Source: JAAFHS01 sp031396505 (lineage in GTDB: Bacteria > Pseudomonadota > Alphaproteobacteria > Rhodobacterales > Rhodobacteraceae). Taken from it: DNA of 12,931 nt. Of this stretch, positions 1 to 6,282 are shown in pieces. Below the pieces are notes generated by a model, which searched no databases, was not told where the DNA came from, and worked only from the letters and a program-made list of their open reading frames with translations. The stretch spans positions 1-12,931 of the forward strand of contig JANNKX010000216.1 in the NCBI GenBank assembly GCA_031396505.1. Reading direction: 5' to 3'. Positions within the stretch are counted from its first letter, which is position 1. Each line of letters starts with the position of its first letter. A program made the position numbers and the translations under genes.

Positions 1-819
1 GCCTTTGTCGGCAATGACTGCGCGTTGACCCAAGGCGACACGCCTGCCATCTGGTTGCTGACCGGGCCGAACATGGCGGGCAAATCGACCTTTCTGCGGC
101 AGAACGCGCTGATCGCGCTTTTGGCGCAGGCGGGGTCGTTCGTGCCCGCACAAAAGGCGCATTTGGGCCTTGTTAGTCAGTTATTCAGCCGCGTCGGGGC
201 GGCCGATGATCTGGCGCGCGGCCGGTCGACATTCATGGTGGAAATGGTCGAAACCGCCGCAATCCTGCATCAGGCAGACGACCGCGCGCTGGTCATACTG
301 GATGAAATCGGGCGCGGCACGGCGACTTATGACGGCTTGTCGATCGCCTGGGCGACGCTGGAACATCTGCATGATGTGAATCGTTGCCGCGCGCTGTTTG
401 CCACGCATTACCACGAGATGACCGCCTTGGCGGGCAAGCTGGGCGGGGTCGAGAACGCAACAGTGACGGTGCGCGAATGGGAAGGTGATGTCATCTTTCT
501 GCATGAGGTGCGCAAAGGTGCGGCGGACCGGTCATACGGCGTGCAGGTCGCGCGTCTGGCGGGTCTGCCATCTGCGGTGATCGCACGGGCAAAGGTCGTG
601 CTGGAGGCACTGGAGAAGGGCGAACGCGAAGGTGGGGCGCGGCAAAAGGCGCTGATTGACGATCTGCCGCTGTTCAATGCGCGCAACACGCCAACCGCGC
701 CACCGCCGCCGAAAGCATCGGCTGTCGAGGCGCGGCTGGTGGCGGCACATCCGGATGAGATGACCCCGATTGATGCGTTGCGGCTGGTTTACGAATTGCG
801 GGATCTGCTGCCAAAATAG
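1..819 (+). CDS. mutS: DNA mismatch repair ATPase MutS, C-terminal part (5' end outside window)
   Basis: MutS recognises base mismatches and small loops and starts methyl-independent or MutL-dependent repair. Only the last 272 codons are present; the reading frame is open from base 1, so the true start lies upstream. What is visible is the ABC-type ATPase domain: Walker A GPNMAGKST at about fragment residues 22-30, the Walker B/signature stretch VILDEIGRGTATYDG at about 104-118, and the H-loop ATHYHEMT at about 133-140. After it come the helical dimerisation segment and a proline-rich linker (TAPPPPKAS) leading to a short C-terminal helical tail ending in RDLLPK. A full MutS is about 850-880 residues, so the mismatch-binding, connector and clamp domains are missing here only because of the window edge. 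No frameshift is seen. The next gene starts 156 bases downstream, with no hairpin and T-tract between them. Confidence 0.97.
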   Translation, partial: AFVGNDCALTQGDTPAIWLLTGPNMAGKSTFLRQNALIALLAQAGSFVPAQKAHLGLVSQLFSRVGAADDLARGRSTFMVEMVETAAILHQADDRALVILDEIGRGTATYDGLSIAWATLEHLHDVNRCRALFATHYHEMTALAGKLGGVENATVTVREWEGDVIFLHEVRKGAADRSYGVQVARLAGLPSAVIARAKVVLEALEKGEREGGARQKALIDDLPLFNARNTPTAPPPPKASAVEARLVAAHPDEMTPIDALRLVYELRDLLPK

Positions 820-917
820 GCGGGTATCAAAAGGCACCGGACGATCACGAACGGTCAAGACCAAACACCACTGCGTGATAGGCGACTTCTGGGGCCGTGC
901 GAAATGAAAAACCTGTT

Positions 918-944
918 GTAAGCAAATCGGGTAAGGACTGCGAC
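918..944 (+). promoter_or_regulatory. Weak candidate ECF-sigma promoter for the bufferin operon
   Basis: GTAAGC at 918-923 and CGAC at 941-944 are separated by 17 bases. This resembles the GTAACC-N16-CGAA element reported for the Caulobacter ECF factor SigF, which controls a metal-responsive bufferin operon, but it has one mismatch in each half and one extra spacer base. It would place transcription start about 25 bases before the bufA start codon. No sigma or anti-sigma gene is in the window. This is inference from a loose match. Confidence 0.25.
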
Positions 945-975
945 GCGGGCCTTGATGCATCACATGGAGGTATGA

Positions 976-1251
976 ATGAATATGAAATCGACCCTCGGCC
1001 TGACAGCAACGCTGGCCACAACGCTGACCATGTTGGCGGGCACTGCCGCCATTGCCGAAGGTGGCAAGGAAAAGTGCTTTGGCGTGTCGCTGGCCGGCGA
1101 AAATGACTGTGCTGCCGGGGCGGGCACGACCTGCGCGGGCACATCGACCACGGATTACCAGACCAATGCATGGACGCTGGTTCCCGCAGGGACCTGCACG
1201 ACGATTGAAACGCCGAACGGGCACGGCACGCTGGAAGCGGTCGAGTCCTGA
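976..1251 (+). CDS. bufA1: Bufferin-type RiPP precursor peptide, DUF2282 (BufA1 family), Sec-exported
   Basis: This is a 91-residue precursor of a ribosomally made, post-translationally modified metal-binding peptide. A Sec signal peptide is visible: MNMK, then a hydrophobic stretch at residues 7-22, then an AIA cleavage site before Glu28. The mature part is about 64 residues and has four cysteines, at 34, 45, 53 and 74, in the contexts EKCFGV, NDCAAG, TTCAGTS and VPAGTCT. These contexts match the DUF2282/BufA1 family. In that family, MNIO enzymes convert some cysteines to 5-thiooxazoles that bind copper, and the product acts in the periplasm. Which cysteines are modified here is not known. 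The start ATG at 976 has a strong GGAGG at 966-970, five bases upstream; an ATG at 982 is a less well spaced alternative. The gene heads an operon with its maturase (bufB) 64 bases downstream, beyond a hairpin. There are no HvfA-type EGKCG repeats. Confidence 0.9.
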   Translation: MNMKSTLGLTATLATTLTMLAGTAAIAEGGKEKCFGVSLAGENDCAAGAGTTCAGTSTTDYQTNAWTLVPAGTCTTIETPNGHGTLEAVES

Positions 1252-1262
1252 TATACCGCGTC

Positions 1263-1290
1263 ATGGGGTGGTGCGTCACCGCCGCCCCAT
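1263..1290 (+). promoter_or_regulatory. Stable RNA hairpin between bufA and bufB
   Basis: Bases 1263-1273 pair with 1280-1290 to give an 11-bp stem with two G-U pairs and a six-base loop (1274-1279). The outer six pairs are ATGGGG with CCCCAT. No T-run follows, so it is not a standard terminator. It ends 13 bases before the bufB ribosome binding site. A likely role, by inference, is protecting the 3' end of bufA mRNA, or partial attenuation or processing, so that the peptide is made in excess over its modifying enzyme. Confidence 0.6.
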
Positions 1291-1315
1291 CGATGCACCA
1301 CGACGGAGCGTACCG

Positions 1316-2173
1316 ATGATCGCTGCACATTTGCCAGCCCAAGTGGGTGTCGGATTCAAGGCCGCGCATTTACCCGAAATCCTGCGCGATGCCCCGGATC
1401 TGGGGTTCTTTGAGGTGCACGCCGAAAATTACATGGGCGATGGCGGGCGGCCACACGTCCAGCTTGCACTGCTGCGCCGCGACTATGCGATTTCCGTTCA
1501 CGGGGTCGGGCTTTCGATCGGGGGCGCCGGGCCGTTGGATGCGGGCCATCTGGCACGGCTGAAACGGCTGTGCGACCGGTATCAGCCCGAAAGCTTTTCA
1601 GAGCATCTGGCCTGGTCGAGCCATGGCGAGGGCTATCTAAACGATCTTTTGCCGCTGCCGTATACCGATGAAACGCTGCGCACCGTGTGCGACCATATTG
1701 ATCAGGTGCAGACGGTTTTAGGGCGGCAGATGCTGCTGGAAAATCCATCGACCTATGTCGTGTTCGAACAATCCACCATGGATGAGGTCACGTTCCTGCA
1801 GGCCGTGGTCCGGCGCACGGGATGTGGGTTGCTGCTGGATGTGAACAACGTCTTCGTGTCGGCCACCAATCACCAGATGGATGCGCGCGCCTATCTGGCG
1901 GCATTTCCGGTACAGGCGGTCGGCGAAATTCATCTGGGCGGACACGCGGTTGAAACGCTGCCGTCCGGGCCGCTTCTGATTGACGCGCATGGCACACCAG
2001 TCGCCGATGCGGTCTGGACGCTGTATGCGGACGTTGTCGCGCGTATCGGTGCGCGGCCCACATTGGTCGAATGGGACAATGATGTACCGCCCTTTGATGT
2101 TCTGATGCAGGACGCGCATCGCGCAGGCCGGATTTTGCGCAGTCAGGGTGTCGCGCATGCGCGGGCATCCTGA
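1316..2173 (+). CDS. bufB: DUF692 multinuclear non-heme iron oxidase, bufferin maturase (BufB/HvfB type)
   Basis: This 285-residue protein belongs to the DUF692/MNIO family, TIM-barrel enzymes that use two or three iron ions and oxygen to oxidise cysteines of a precursor peptide (MbnB, HvfB and BufB are characterised relatives). Candidate metal and active-site residues lie in the family motifs GFFEVHAENY (30-39), SVHGVGLSIG (60-69), SEHLAW (95-100), LLENPSTY (140-147), LLDVNNVFV (173-181) with His186, GEIHLGGH (203-210), IDAHGTPV (222-229) and LVEWDND (250-256). All expected His, Glu and Asp positions appear intact. The start ATG at 1316 follows CGGAG at 1304-1308 with seven bases of spacing. 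The frame is open upstream to 1052, but that extension only overlaps bufA in another frame and lacks family features. Its 3' end overlaps bufC by 17 bases, suggesting translational coupling. The likely substrate is the adjacent BufA peptide, modified in the cytoplasm before export. Confidence 0.94.
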   Translation: MIAAHLPAQVGVGFKAAHLPEILRDAPDLGFFEVHAENYMGDGGRPHVQLALLRRDYAISVHGVGLSIGGAGPLDAGHLARLKRLCDRYQPESFSEHLAWSSHGEGYLNDLLPLPYTDETLRTVCDHIDQVQTVLGRQMLLENPSTYVVFEQSTMDEVTFLQAVVRRTGCGLLLDVNNVFVSATNHQMDARAYLAAFPVQAVGEIHLGGHAVETLPSGPLLIDAHGTPVADAVWTLYADVVARIGARPTLVEWDNDVPPFDVLMQDAHRAGRILRSQGVAHARAS

Positions 2174-2924
2174 TCTGCAGGCGGATTTTGCCGCAGGGCT
2201 GGTGTCGGGCGTGGTGCCCGATGGCGTGACCGCGCATCGCCCGGATGAGGCGCAGCGGCGGTTCAATGTCTATCGCAACAACGTGGGCCATAGCCTGACA
2301 CAGGCTTTGGCAACGAAGTTCCCGGTGATTGCGCGGCTGGTGGGCGACGCCTTTTTTGCGCAGATGGCGCGGGTGTTTGCCGACACCCATCGCCCGAAAA
2401 CCCCTGTCCTGATGTTGTGGGGCGATGCTTTTCCCGATTTTCTGGCGACGTTCCCACCGCTTGCGGACTTTCCCTATATGGCCGATGTGGCGCGGGTTGA
2501 GGTGGCGCGCGGTGTGGCCTATCACGCTGCGGATGCCGCGCCGATGACGGGTTCCGCACTACAGGCGCTGGCGGCGGCCGGGGGGGATGGCGCGCTGGTG
2601 CTGCACCCGTCGGCGCAGGTTGTCGTTTCGGATCATCCGATTGTCACGCTGTGGCAGACGCATCAGCCGGGGCAATCGCCCGGCAGCATTGCGGATAAAG
2701 CGCCGGAATGCGCGCTGATCTTGCGTGATCGGGAATTGGATGTGGTGGTGCGGGCCATCGGCCGGGGCGATACCGCGATGATCACCGCCTTGCTGGCGCA
2801 AGCCACGCTGATAGACGCGGCCAAACGGGCCGCCGTCGCCGAGCCCGGCCATGACCCGGCCCCACTTTTGGCCCTGTTGTTTCAAGCGGGCGCATTAATC
2901 ACCCCTGACCATGTATCGGAGTAA
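2157..2924 (+). CDS. bufC: DUF2063 RiPP maturation partner (BufC/HvfC type)
   Basis: This 255-residue protein has the N-terminal DUF2063 domain. Its hallmarks are LQADFAAGL (7-15), RFNVYRNNV (35-43), KFPVIARLVGDAFF (54-67) and DFPYMADVARVEVA (104-117), followed by a less conserved C-terminal domain. DUF2063 proteins accompany DUF692 oxidases and are thought to bind the precursor and present it to the enzyme, as MbnC does for MbnB; they have no known catalytic residues of their own. I chose ATG 2157 because AGGG at 2145-2148 lies eight bases upstream. GTG 2148, three codons earlier in the same frame, is possible. The gene overlaps the end of bufB by 17 bases and is followed almost directly by the DoxX gene, so the enzyme and its partner are probably made together. 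It contains a single cysteine, so it is unlikely to be a thiol carrier. Confidence 0.9.
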   Translation: MRGHPDLQADFAAGLVSGVVPDGVTAHRPDEAQRRFNVYRNNVGHSLTQALATKFPVIARLVGDAFFAQMARVFADTHRPKTPVLMLWGDAFPDFLATFPPLADFPYMADVARVEVARGVAYHAADAAPMTGSALQALAAAGGDGALVLHPSAQVVVSDHPIVTLWQTHQPGQSPGSIADKAPECALILRDRELDVVVRAIGRGDTAMITALLAQATLIDAAKRAAVAEPGHDPAPLLALLFQAGALITPDHVSE

Positions 2925-2928
2925 CATG

Positions 2929-3480
2929 ATGACTGCCTTGTTTGGCCTGTATCACCGGATTGCCGCCCTGCTGGCACGCGCGTCGGATGAAGGCCTGCCC
3001 TTGCTGGCGCGTCTGGTGTTCGCAGCCGTGCTGTTTGGCTATTTCTGGGCATCCGGGCTGACCAAGGTCGGGGATGGGCTGTTTTCGCCTTCGACCGGGG
3101 CCTATGCGCAAATCTATCCGCGTGTGTTCGAGGCTGCGGGCTATGATGCCAGCCAGATGAGCATGTTTCAGACCCTGATCGTGCTGGCCGGCACCTTTGC
3201 CGAATTTGCACTGCCGATCCTGATTGTGATCGGACTGTTCACGCGGCTGGCCGCATTGGGCATGGTGGGCTTTGTTGTCGTGCAAAGCCTTACGGATATC
3301 GTCGGACACAAGGCCGGGCCGGAAACGGTGGGCGCGTGGTTTGACCGGATGTCGGATGCTGTCATTCTGGACCAGCGGGCTTTCTGGGTGCTACTGCTGG
3401 CGATCCTGGTCGGCAAGGGTGCGGGCGCGCTGTCTGTGGATCGGCTGCTGGCGGGGACGGTGCGGCAAACCGCCCGTTAG
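2929..3480 (+). CDS. DoxX-family membrane protein of the bufferin operon (HvfX type)
   Basis: This 183-residue inner-membrane protein has four hydrophobic segments, at about residues 24-44, 83-104, 107-125 and 152-172, in the DoxX arrangement. The first segment carries the usual RLVFAAVLFGYFWASGLTK pattern. DoxX proteins are poorly understood small quinone-linked or redox-associated membrane proteins. In the Haemophilus hvf operon and in several bufferin operons a DoxX-type gene (hvfX/bufD) follows the modification genes, which fits its place here, but its reaction is not established. I chose ATG 2929 because GGAG at 2918-2921 is seven bases upstream. ATG 2926 is nearly as good. ATG 2911 would overlap bufC by 14 bases and has no clear binding site. 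No conserved cysteines are seen, so direct copper chelation by thiols is unlikely. It ends the operon, but no clear terminator follows. Confidence 0.85.
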   Translation: MTALFGLYHRIAALLARASDEGLPLLARLVFAAVLFGYFWASGLTKVGDGLFSPSTGAYAQIYPRVFEAAGYDASQMSMFQTLIVLAGTFAEFALPILIVIGLFTRLAALGMVGFVVVQSLTDIVGHKAGPETVGAWFDRMSDAVILDQRAFWVLLLAILVGKGAGALSVDRLLAGTVRQTAR

Positions 3481-3519
3481 CGCGGCAAACACTGGCGCGA
3501 ACCCGCTTGCTGCCCATCC

Positions 3520-3547
3520 TGTGACAATCACAACGTTGAATCGTGAT
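3520..3547 (+). promoter_or_regulatory. Cluster of dyads upstream of the RTX gene (possible operator)
   Basis: In the 113-base gap before the RTX gene there is a perfect TGTGA-CAA-TCACA (3520-3532), a palindrome CAACGTTG (3531-3538), and ATCAC (3527-3531) repeated in inverse as GTGAT (3543-3547). Three overlapping dyads in 28 bases suggest a regulator site. The three-base spacer of the first dyad is too short for a CRP site (six) or an FNR site (four). No convincing -35/-10 pair was found in the gap. No T-tract is present, so this is unlikely to be the terminator of the upstream operon. Confidence 0.3.
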
Positions 3548-3593
3548 CTTTGCCGTGCACGCTTTCGCGCTGTAATGGTGATGGAGCGTGACG

Positions 3594-5714
3594 ATGACAA
3601 CAGGACCTTCGCAAGCATTAAACCTTGGTGGCAGACCGGACGCATATAGCGACGTTTTCGTGACCCTTGATCTGATGAAGGGACTGGGGGACTGGGAATA
3701 TTGGGACGGGCAAAGGTCTGTCATCACCCCATCAAATCTGTTGCTGCGCGACGCCAAGGGATGGCTGACCGACTTGCCCGTGGTGAACGGCACCGCAACA
3801 CAGGTTTATGCCAACGTCTTTTACGGCAGTGTCTATCCCGCGCAGACGTTTATCATGGAATGGTCTGGTGAGGGGTCGATCGAGGTGAGCGCGCCCTACA
3901 CTGTGATCGGGCCCAACAAGATACAGATCAACTTTGATCCCGATTATGGCACGGCCGCAAACCCAAAGCAGGATGGCTTGACCGTGATCCTGAACAGCAC
4001 CGACCCGAACAATACCGGCAACCATATCCGTGACATCAAAGTATATGTGGCGGACGATGCCGATCTGATTGCTGCGGGCGAACGGTTCAACCCGGACTGG
4101 TTTGATAAGGTGGATGATTTCCGGGTCTTGCGCACACATGATTGGCAAAGCACGAACTTTCCCGACACGGTCGATTGGTTACGCAATGTGGAAACGGCCG
4201 ATCAGGCCAGCTGGGGCCTTCCGGGGCGCGGGATGCCGTATGAGCTGTTGGTGCAGATGGCCAATGAAACGCGGTCGGACCTGTGGATCAATATCCCGCA
4301 TACCGCATCGGATCAGTACATGCGCGCGGCGGCGGCTTATGTGAAGGCGAACCTTGATCCCGGGTTGACGCTGCAGGTCGAGTTTTCGAATGAATACTGG
4401 ACCACGATCTTTGATCAGTACGCCTATTTTCAGGCAGGTGGCGCGCGGGAGTTTGGCGATACGGATTTTGCGGCAGGCCGGTTCTACGGGACCGAGGCGG
4501 CGAAGATGGCGGACCTCTTTACCGCCGCATTCGGTGCGGAATCGGACGTGCTGCGCCCGACGCTGACGGTTGACGATGTGATGTTCGATACGGGTGAAGC
4601 CGAGGCAATGCTGAAAGCGGCGGGCCTTGTGGCACAAGGCGGCGCCAATCCGACGCCACCTGCGTTTGATGTGATTGCCACAGACGGCTATCTGTCATGG
4701 TGGGCACCCGATCCGTCAACCGCCGACATGATCCGTGACTGGATGACCGATGCCGATGGCGGCTTTGGCCGGGCGCGGGATTTTCTGATCAATCAGCTGA
4801 ACACGGAATTGCTGCCGAACTGGCAGGCAGGCCGCGCGCTGGCGGATAAATACGGGCTGGATTTCATGGTCTATGAGGGCGGCGCGCTGCTGTTGAACCA
4901 GGTTGAAAACCCTGATCCCGCGCTGACGGATTTTGCCATCCGTTTTACCCAGTCAGCCGCAATGAAAGCGGTTTACGAGGCCGAACTGGCGGCATGGGCG
5001 ACAGTCGGCACCGGGCCGTTTGCGTGGTATTCCGATACCGGCAGGCCGGGCCCATGGGGGGATTATGGCATGTGGAAAGGCCCCGATTTTGTGGCCGAAC
5101 CACGCGCCGATGCCGTGACTGCGGCAAACACCAACACCGCACCTTGGTGGGACGGCGACGCACGACCCGCCTCAACCTTTGCCAATGGCGCTTATGACCG
5201 GGGCACGGCGACGCGTGACGTGATGACCGGCACAGCACTTGACGACCGCCTGTACGGGTTGGCCGGAAATGACAGACTGGTGGGTGGCGCGTGGGCCGAT
5301 CAACTTTGGGGCGGGCTTGGGGCCGATGTTGTGCGCGGCGGTGCGGGCAATGATACGGTCAATGGCGGGGCCGGGGCTGACCGTTTGTCCGGTGGCAGCG
5401 GCGATGACCGATTCGTTTTTGGCAATCGCGCCGATGCCGGCGACACGGTCACCGATTTTGCCGTGTCCGGCAATGACGTGATCTGTCTGGCGCGTGCCGA
5501 ATTTGGCAACCATGCCGCCGGGGGTCTGTCGCGCCGCGAATTTCAGATATCGAATGACGCGACCGCACAGAAATCCGGCGTGCGGATCATCTATGACAAG
5601 GATGATCACCGCGTCTGGTACGATGCCGACGGGTCGGGGGGGCAGGCAGCCATTCTGTTGATGACGCTGCAACCCGATGCGCCCGTTGCCGCATCGGATT
5701 TTTACTTTTTCTGA
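3594..5714 (+). CDS. RTX protein with glycoside-hydrolase-like domain, probable type I secretion substrate
   Basis: This 706-residue protein has no signal peptide. Residues about 15-160 look like a beta-rich module. Residues about 175-520 look like a TIM-barrel carbohydrate-active domain: FRVLRTHDWQSTN near 175, LWINIPH near 225, then EFSNEYW with Glu267 preceded by Asn266, and VYEGG with Glu428. An Asn-Glu pair and a later Glu are the layout of acid/base and nucleophile in clan GH-A hydrolases, but I cannot assign a family or substrate. Residues 546-608 are seven RTX nonapeptides that bind calcium outside the cell. The last 90 residues resemble the serralysin C-terminal domain (DTVTDFAVSGNDVI, then RVWYDADGSG, ending DFYFF) and would carry the type I secretion signal. 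A lone cysteine in VICLAR, where Asp-Leu is usual, is atypical. ATG 3594 is chosen because GGAG at 3583-3586 is seven bases upstream; GTG 3588 is too close to it. No secretion genes are nearby. Confidence 0.8.
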   Translation: MTTGPSQALNLGGRPDAYSDVFVTLDLMKGLGDWEYWDGQRSVITPSNLLLRDAKGWLTDLPVVNGTATQVYANVFYGSVYPAQTFIMEWSGEGSIEVSAPYTVIGPNKIQINFDPDYGTAANPKQDGLTVILNSTDPNNTGNHIRDIKVYVADDADLIAAGERFNPDWFDKVDDFRVLRTHDWQSTNFPDTVDWLRNVETADQASWGLPGRGMPYELLVQMANETRSDLWINIPHTASDQYMRAAAAYVKANLDPGLTLQVEFSNEYWTTIFDQYAYFQAGGAREFGDTDFAAGRFYGTEAAKMADLFTAAFGAESDVLRPTLTVDDVMFDTGEAEAMLKAAGLVAQGGANPTPPAFDVIATDGYLSWWAPDPSTADMIRDWMTDADGGFGRARDFLINQLNTELLPNWQAGRALADKYGLDFMVYEGGALLLNQVENPDPALTDFAIRFTQSAAMKAVYEAELAAWATVGTGPFAWYSDTGRPGPWGDYGMWKGPDFVAEPRADAVTAANTNTAPWWDGDARPASTFANGAYDRGTATRDVMTGTALDDRLYGLAGNDRLVGGAWADQLWGGLGADVVRGGAGNDTVNGGAGADRLSGGSGDDRFVFGNRADAGDTVTDFAVSGNDVICLARAEFGNHAAGGLSRREFQISNDATAQKSGVRIIYDKDDHRVWYDADGSGGQAAILLMTLQPDAPVAASDFYFF
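5229..5417 (+). repeat. Seven tandem RTX (GGxGxDxLx) calcium-binding nonapeptide repeats
   Basis: Seven in-frame 27-base units encode GTALDDRLY, GLAGNDRLV, GGAWADQLW, GGLGADVVR, GGAGNDTVN, GGAGADRLS and GGSGDDRFV. The pattern G-G-x-G-x-D-x-U-x is the RTX beta-roll, which folds on binding calcium after export. The third unit has lost the Gly before the Asp-containing half (GGAWAD), and the first unit is degenerate, as is common at the edges of RTX blocks. Confidence 0.95.
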
Positions 5715-5722
5715 CGCGTCAG
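5711..5722. repeat. 12-bp perfect palindrome spanning both stop codons of converging genes
   Basis: CTGACGCGTCAG reads the same on both strands. It contains the TGA stop of the RTX gene (5712-5714) and, in reverse, the TGA stop of grpE (5721-5719). No T-tract follows on either transcript, so it is not a standard bidirectional terminator. It may be chance, since each stop supplies three of the matching bases. Confidence 0.6.
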
Positions 5723-6276
5723 CCGCCCGTATTGGACGAAACACCAACCTGCGCAGGGCGTAACAGGCGATCATGCAGCATGAAACCTTCGGTCATGACC
5801 TGGATGATCTGCCCTGCCTTGGTGCCTTGAATCGGTGCCTCGAACATCGCCTGATGCTGTTGCGGATCAAAAACATCACCGATCGCCGGCGAAATCGGCA
5901 CCACGCCATGCTTTGTCATCACGCTGGTCAGTTCACGCAGTGTCAGCTCCACCCCCGCAATCAGGGCCGTGGCCGCTGCGCGCTGTTCATCGCCCGCCAC
6001 ATCCAGTGCGCGCTTGAGGTTATCGTAGACCGGCAGCAAATCGCGCGCCAGTTTTGAGCCGCCATATTGCTCTGCCTCACGCCGGTCACGCTCCGCCCGT
6101 TTGCGCGAATTTTCGGCATCCGCCAGCACGCGCATGAATTTGTCGCGCAGCTCGTCCCGTTCGGCGCGCAGCGCGTCAAGCTCGTCTGCCCCGATGAATT
6201 CTTCGATGCCGTCCAGTTCGAAATCTTCTGCTGTCTGATTTTCCGCCATCTGTTCGTCTTTTCCTGCCTTCGTCAT
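5719..6276 (-). CDS. grpE: Nucleotide exchange factor GrpE
   Basis: GrpE opens the nucleotide pocket of DnaK to release ADP during protein folding and acts as a thermosensor of the cytoplasmic DnaK/DnaJ/GrpE system. The protein has 185 residues, a usual length for alphaproteobacteria. Visible features are an acidic N-terminal tail (to about residue 30), a long charged coiled-coil helix (about 33-75) with the family stretch RVLADAENSRKRAERD, the motif DLLPVYDNLKRAL (79-91), and a C-terminal beta domain with GDVFDPQQHQAM, GTKAGQIIQVMTEGF and DRLLRPAQVGVS. ATG at 6276 is used, with AAGGA at 6290-6286 nine bases upstream; ATG at 6249 (residue 10) is an alternative. It begins six bases after the hrcA stop, so the two are co-transcribed. 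Its stop is four bases from the stop of the converging RTX gene. Confidence 0.98.
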   Translation of the reverse strand: MTKAGKDEQMAENQTAEDFELDGIEEFIGADELDALRAERDELRDKFMRVLADAENSRKRAERDRREAEQYGGSKLARDLLPVYDNLKRALDVAGDEQRAAATALIAGVELTLRELTSVMTKHGVVPISPAIGDVFDPQQHQAMFEAPIQGTKAGQIIQVMTEGFMLHDRLLRPAQVGVSSNTGG

Positions 6277-6282
6277 CTGTCT

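Noticed and set aside
853..862. GGTC-AA-GACC inverted repeat after mutS as a terminator or operator
   Set aside because: The loop of two bases cannot form a hairpin and there is no T-tract; a 10-base palindrome alone is weak evidence.
532..1224. Long minus-strand open frame (230 codons) over the mutS end and bufA
   Set aside because: It is antisense to two well-supported genes, has no recognisable domain and no ribosome binding site; high G+C gives such frames often.
1052..1315. N-terminal extension of the DUF692 protein
   Set aside because: It overlaps bufA in another frame, has an arginine-rich composition typical of a shadow, and the start at 1316 has a proper binding site and the family N-terminus.
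1788..2525. Minus-strand open frame (245 codons) over bufB and bufC
   Set aside because: Rich in Arg, His and Pro with no domain; it is the reverse of two coding genes.
3462..3473. GCGG-CAAA-CCGC hairpin at the end of the DoxX gene as an operon terminator
   Set aside because: Only four base pairs, inside the coding region, with no T-tract after it.
3520..3532. CRP-binding site before the RTX gene
   Set aside because: The half sites TGTGA and TCACA are separated by three bases, not six.
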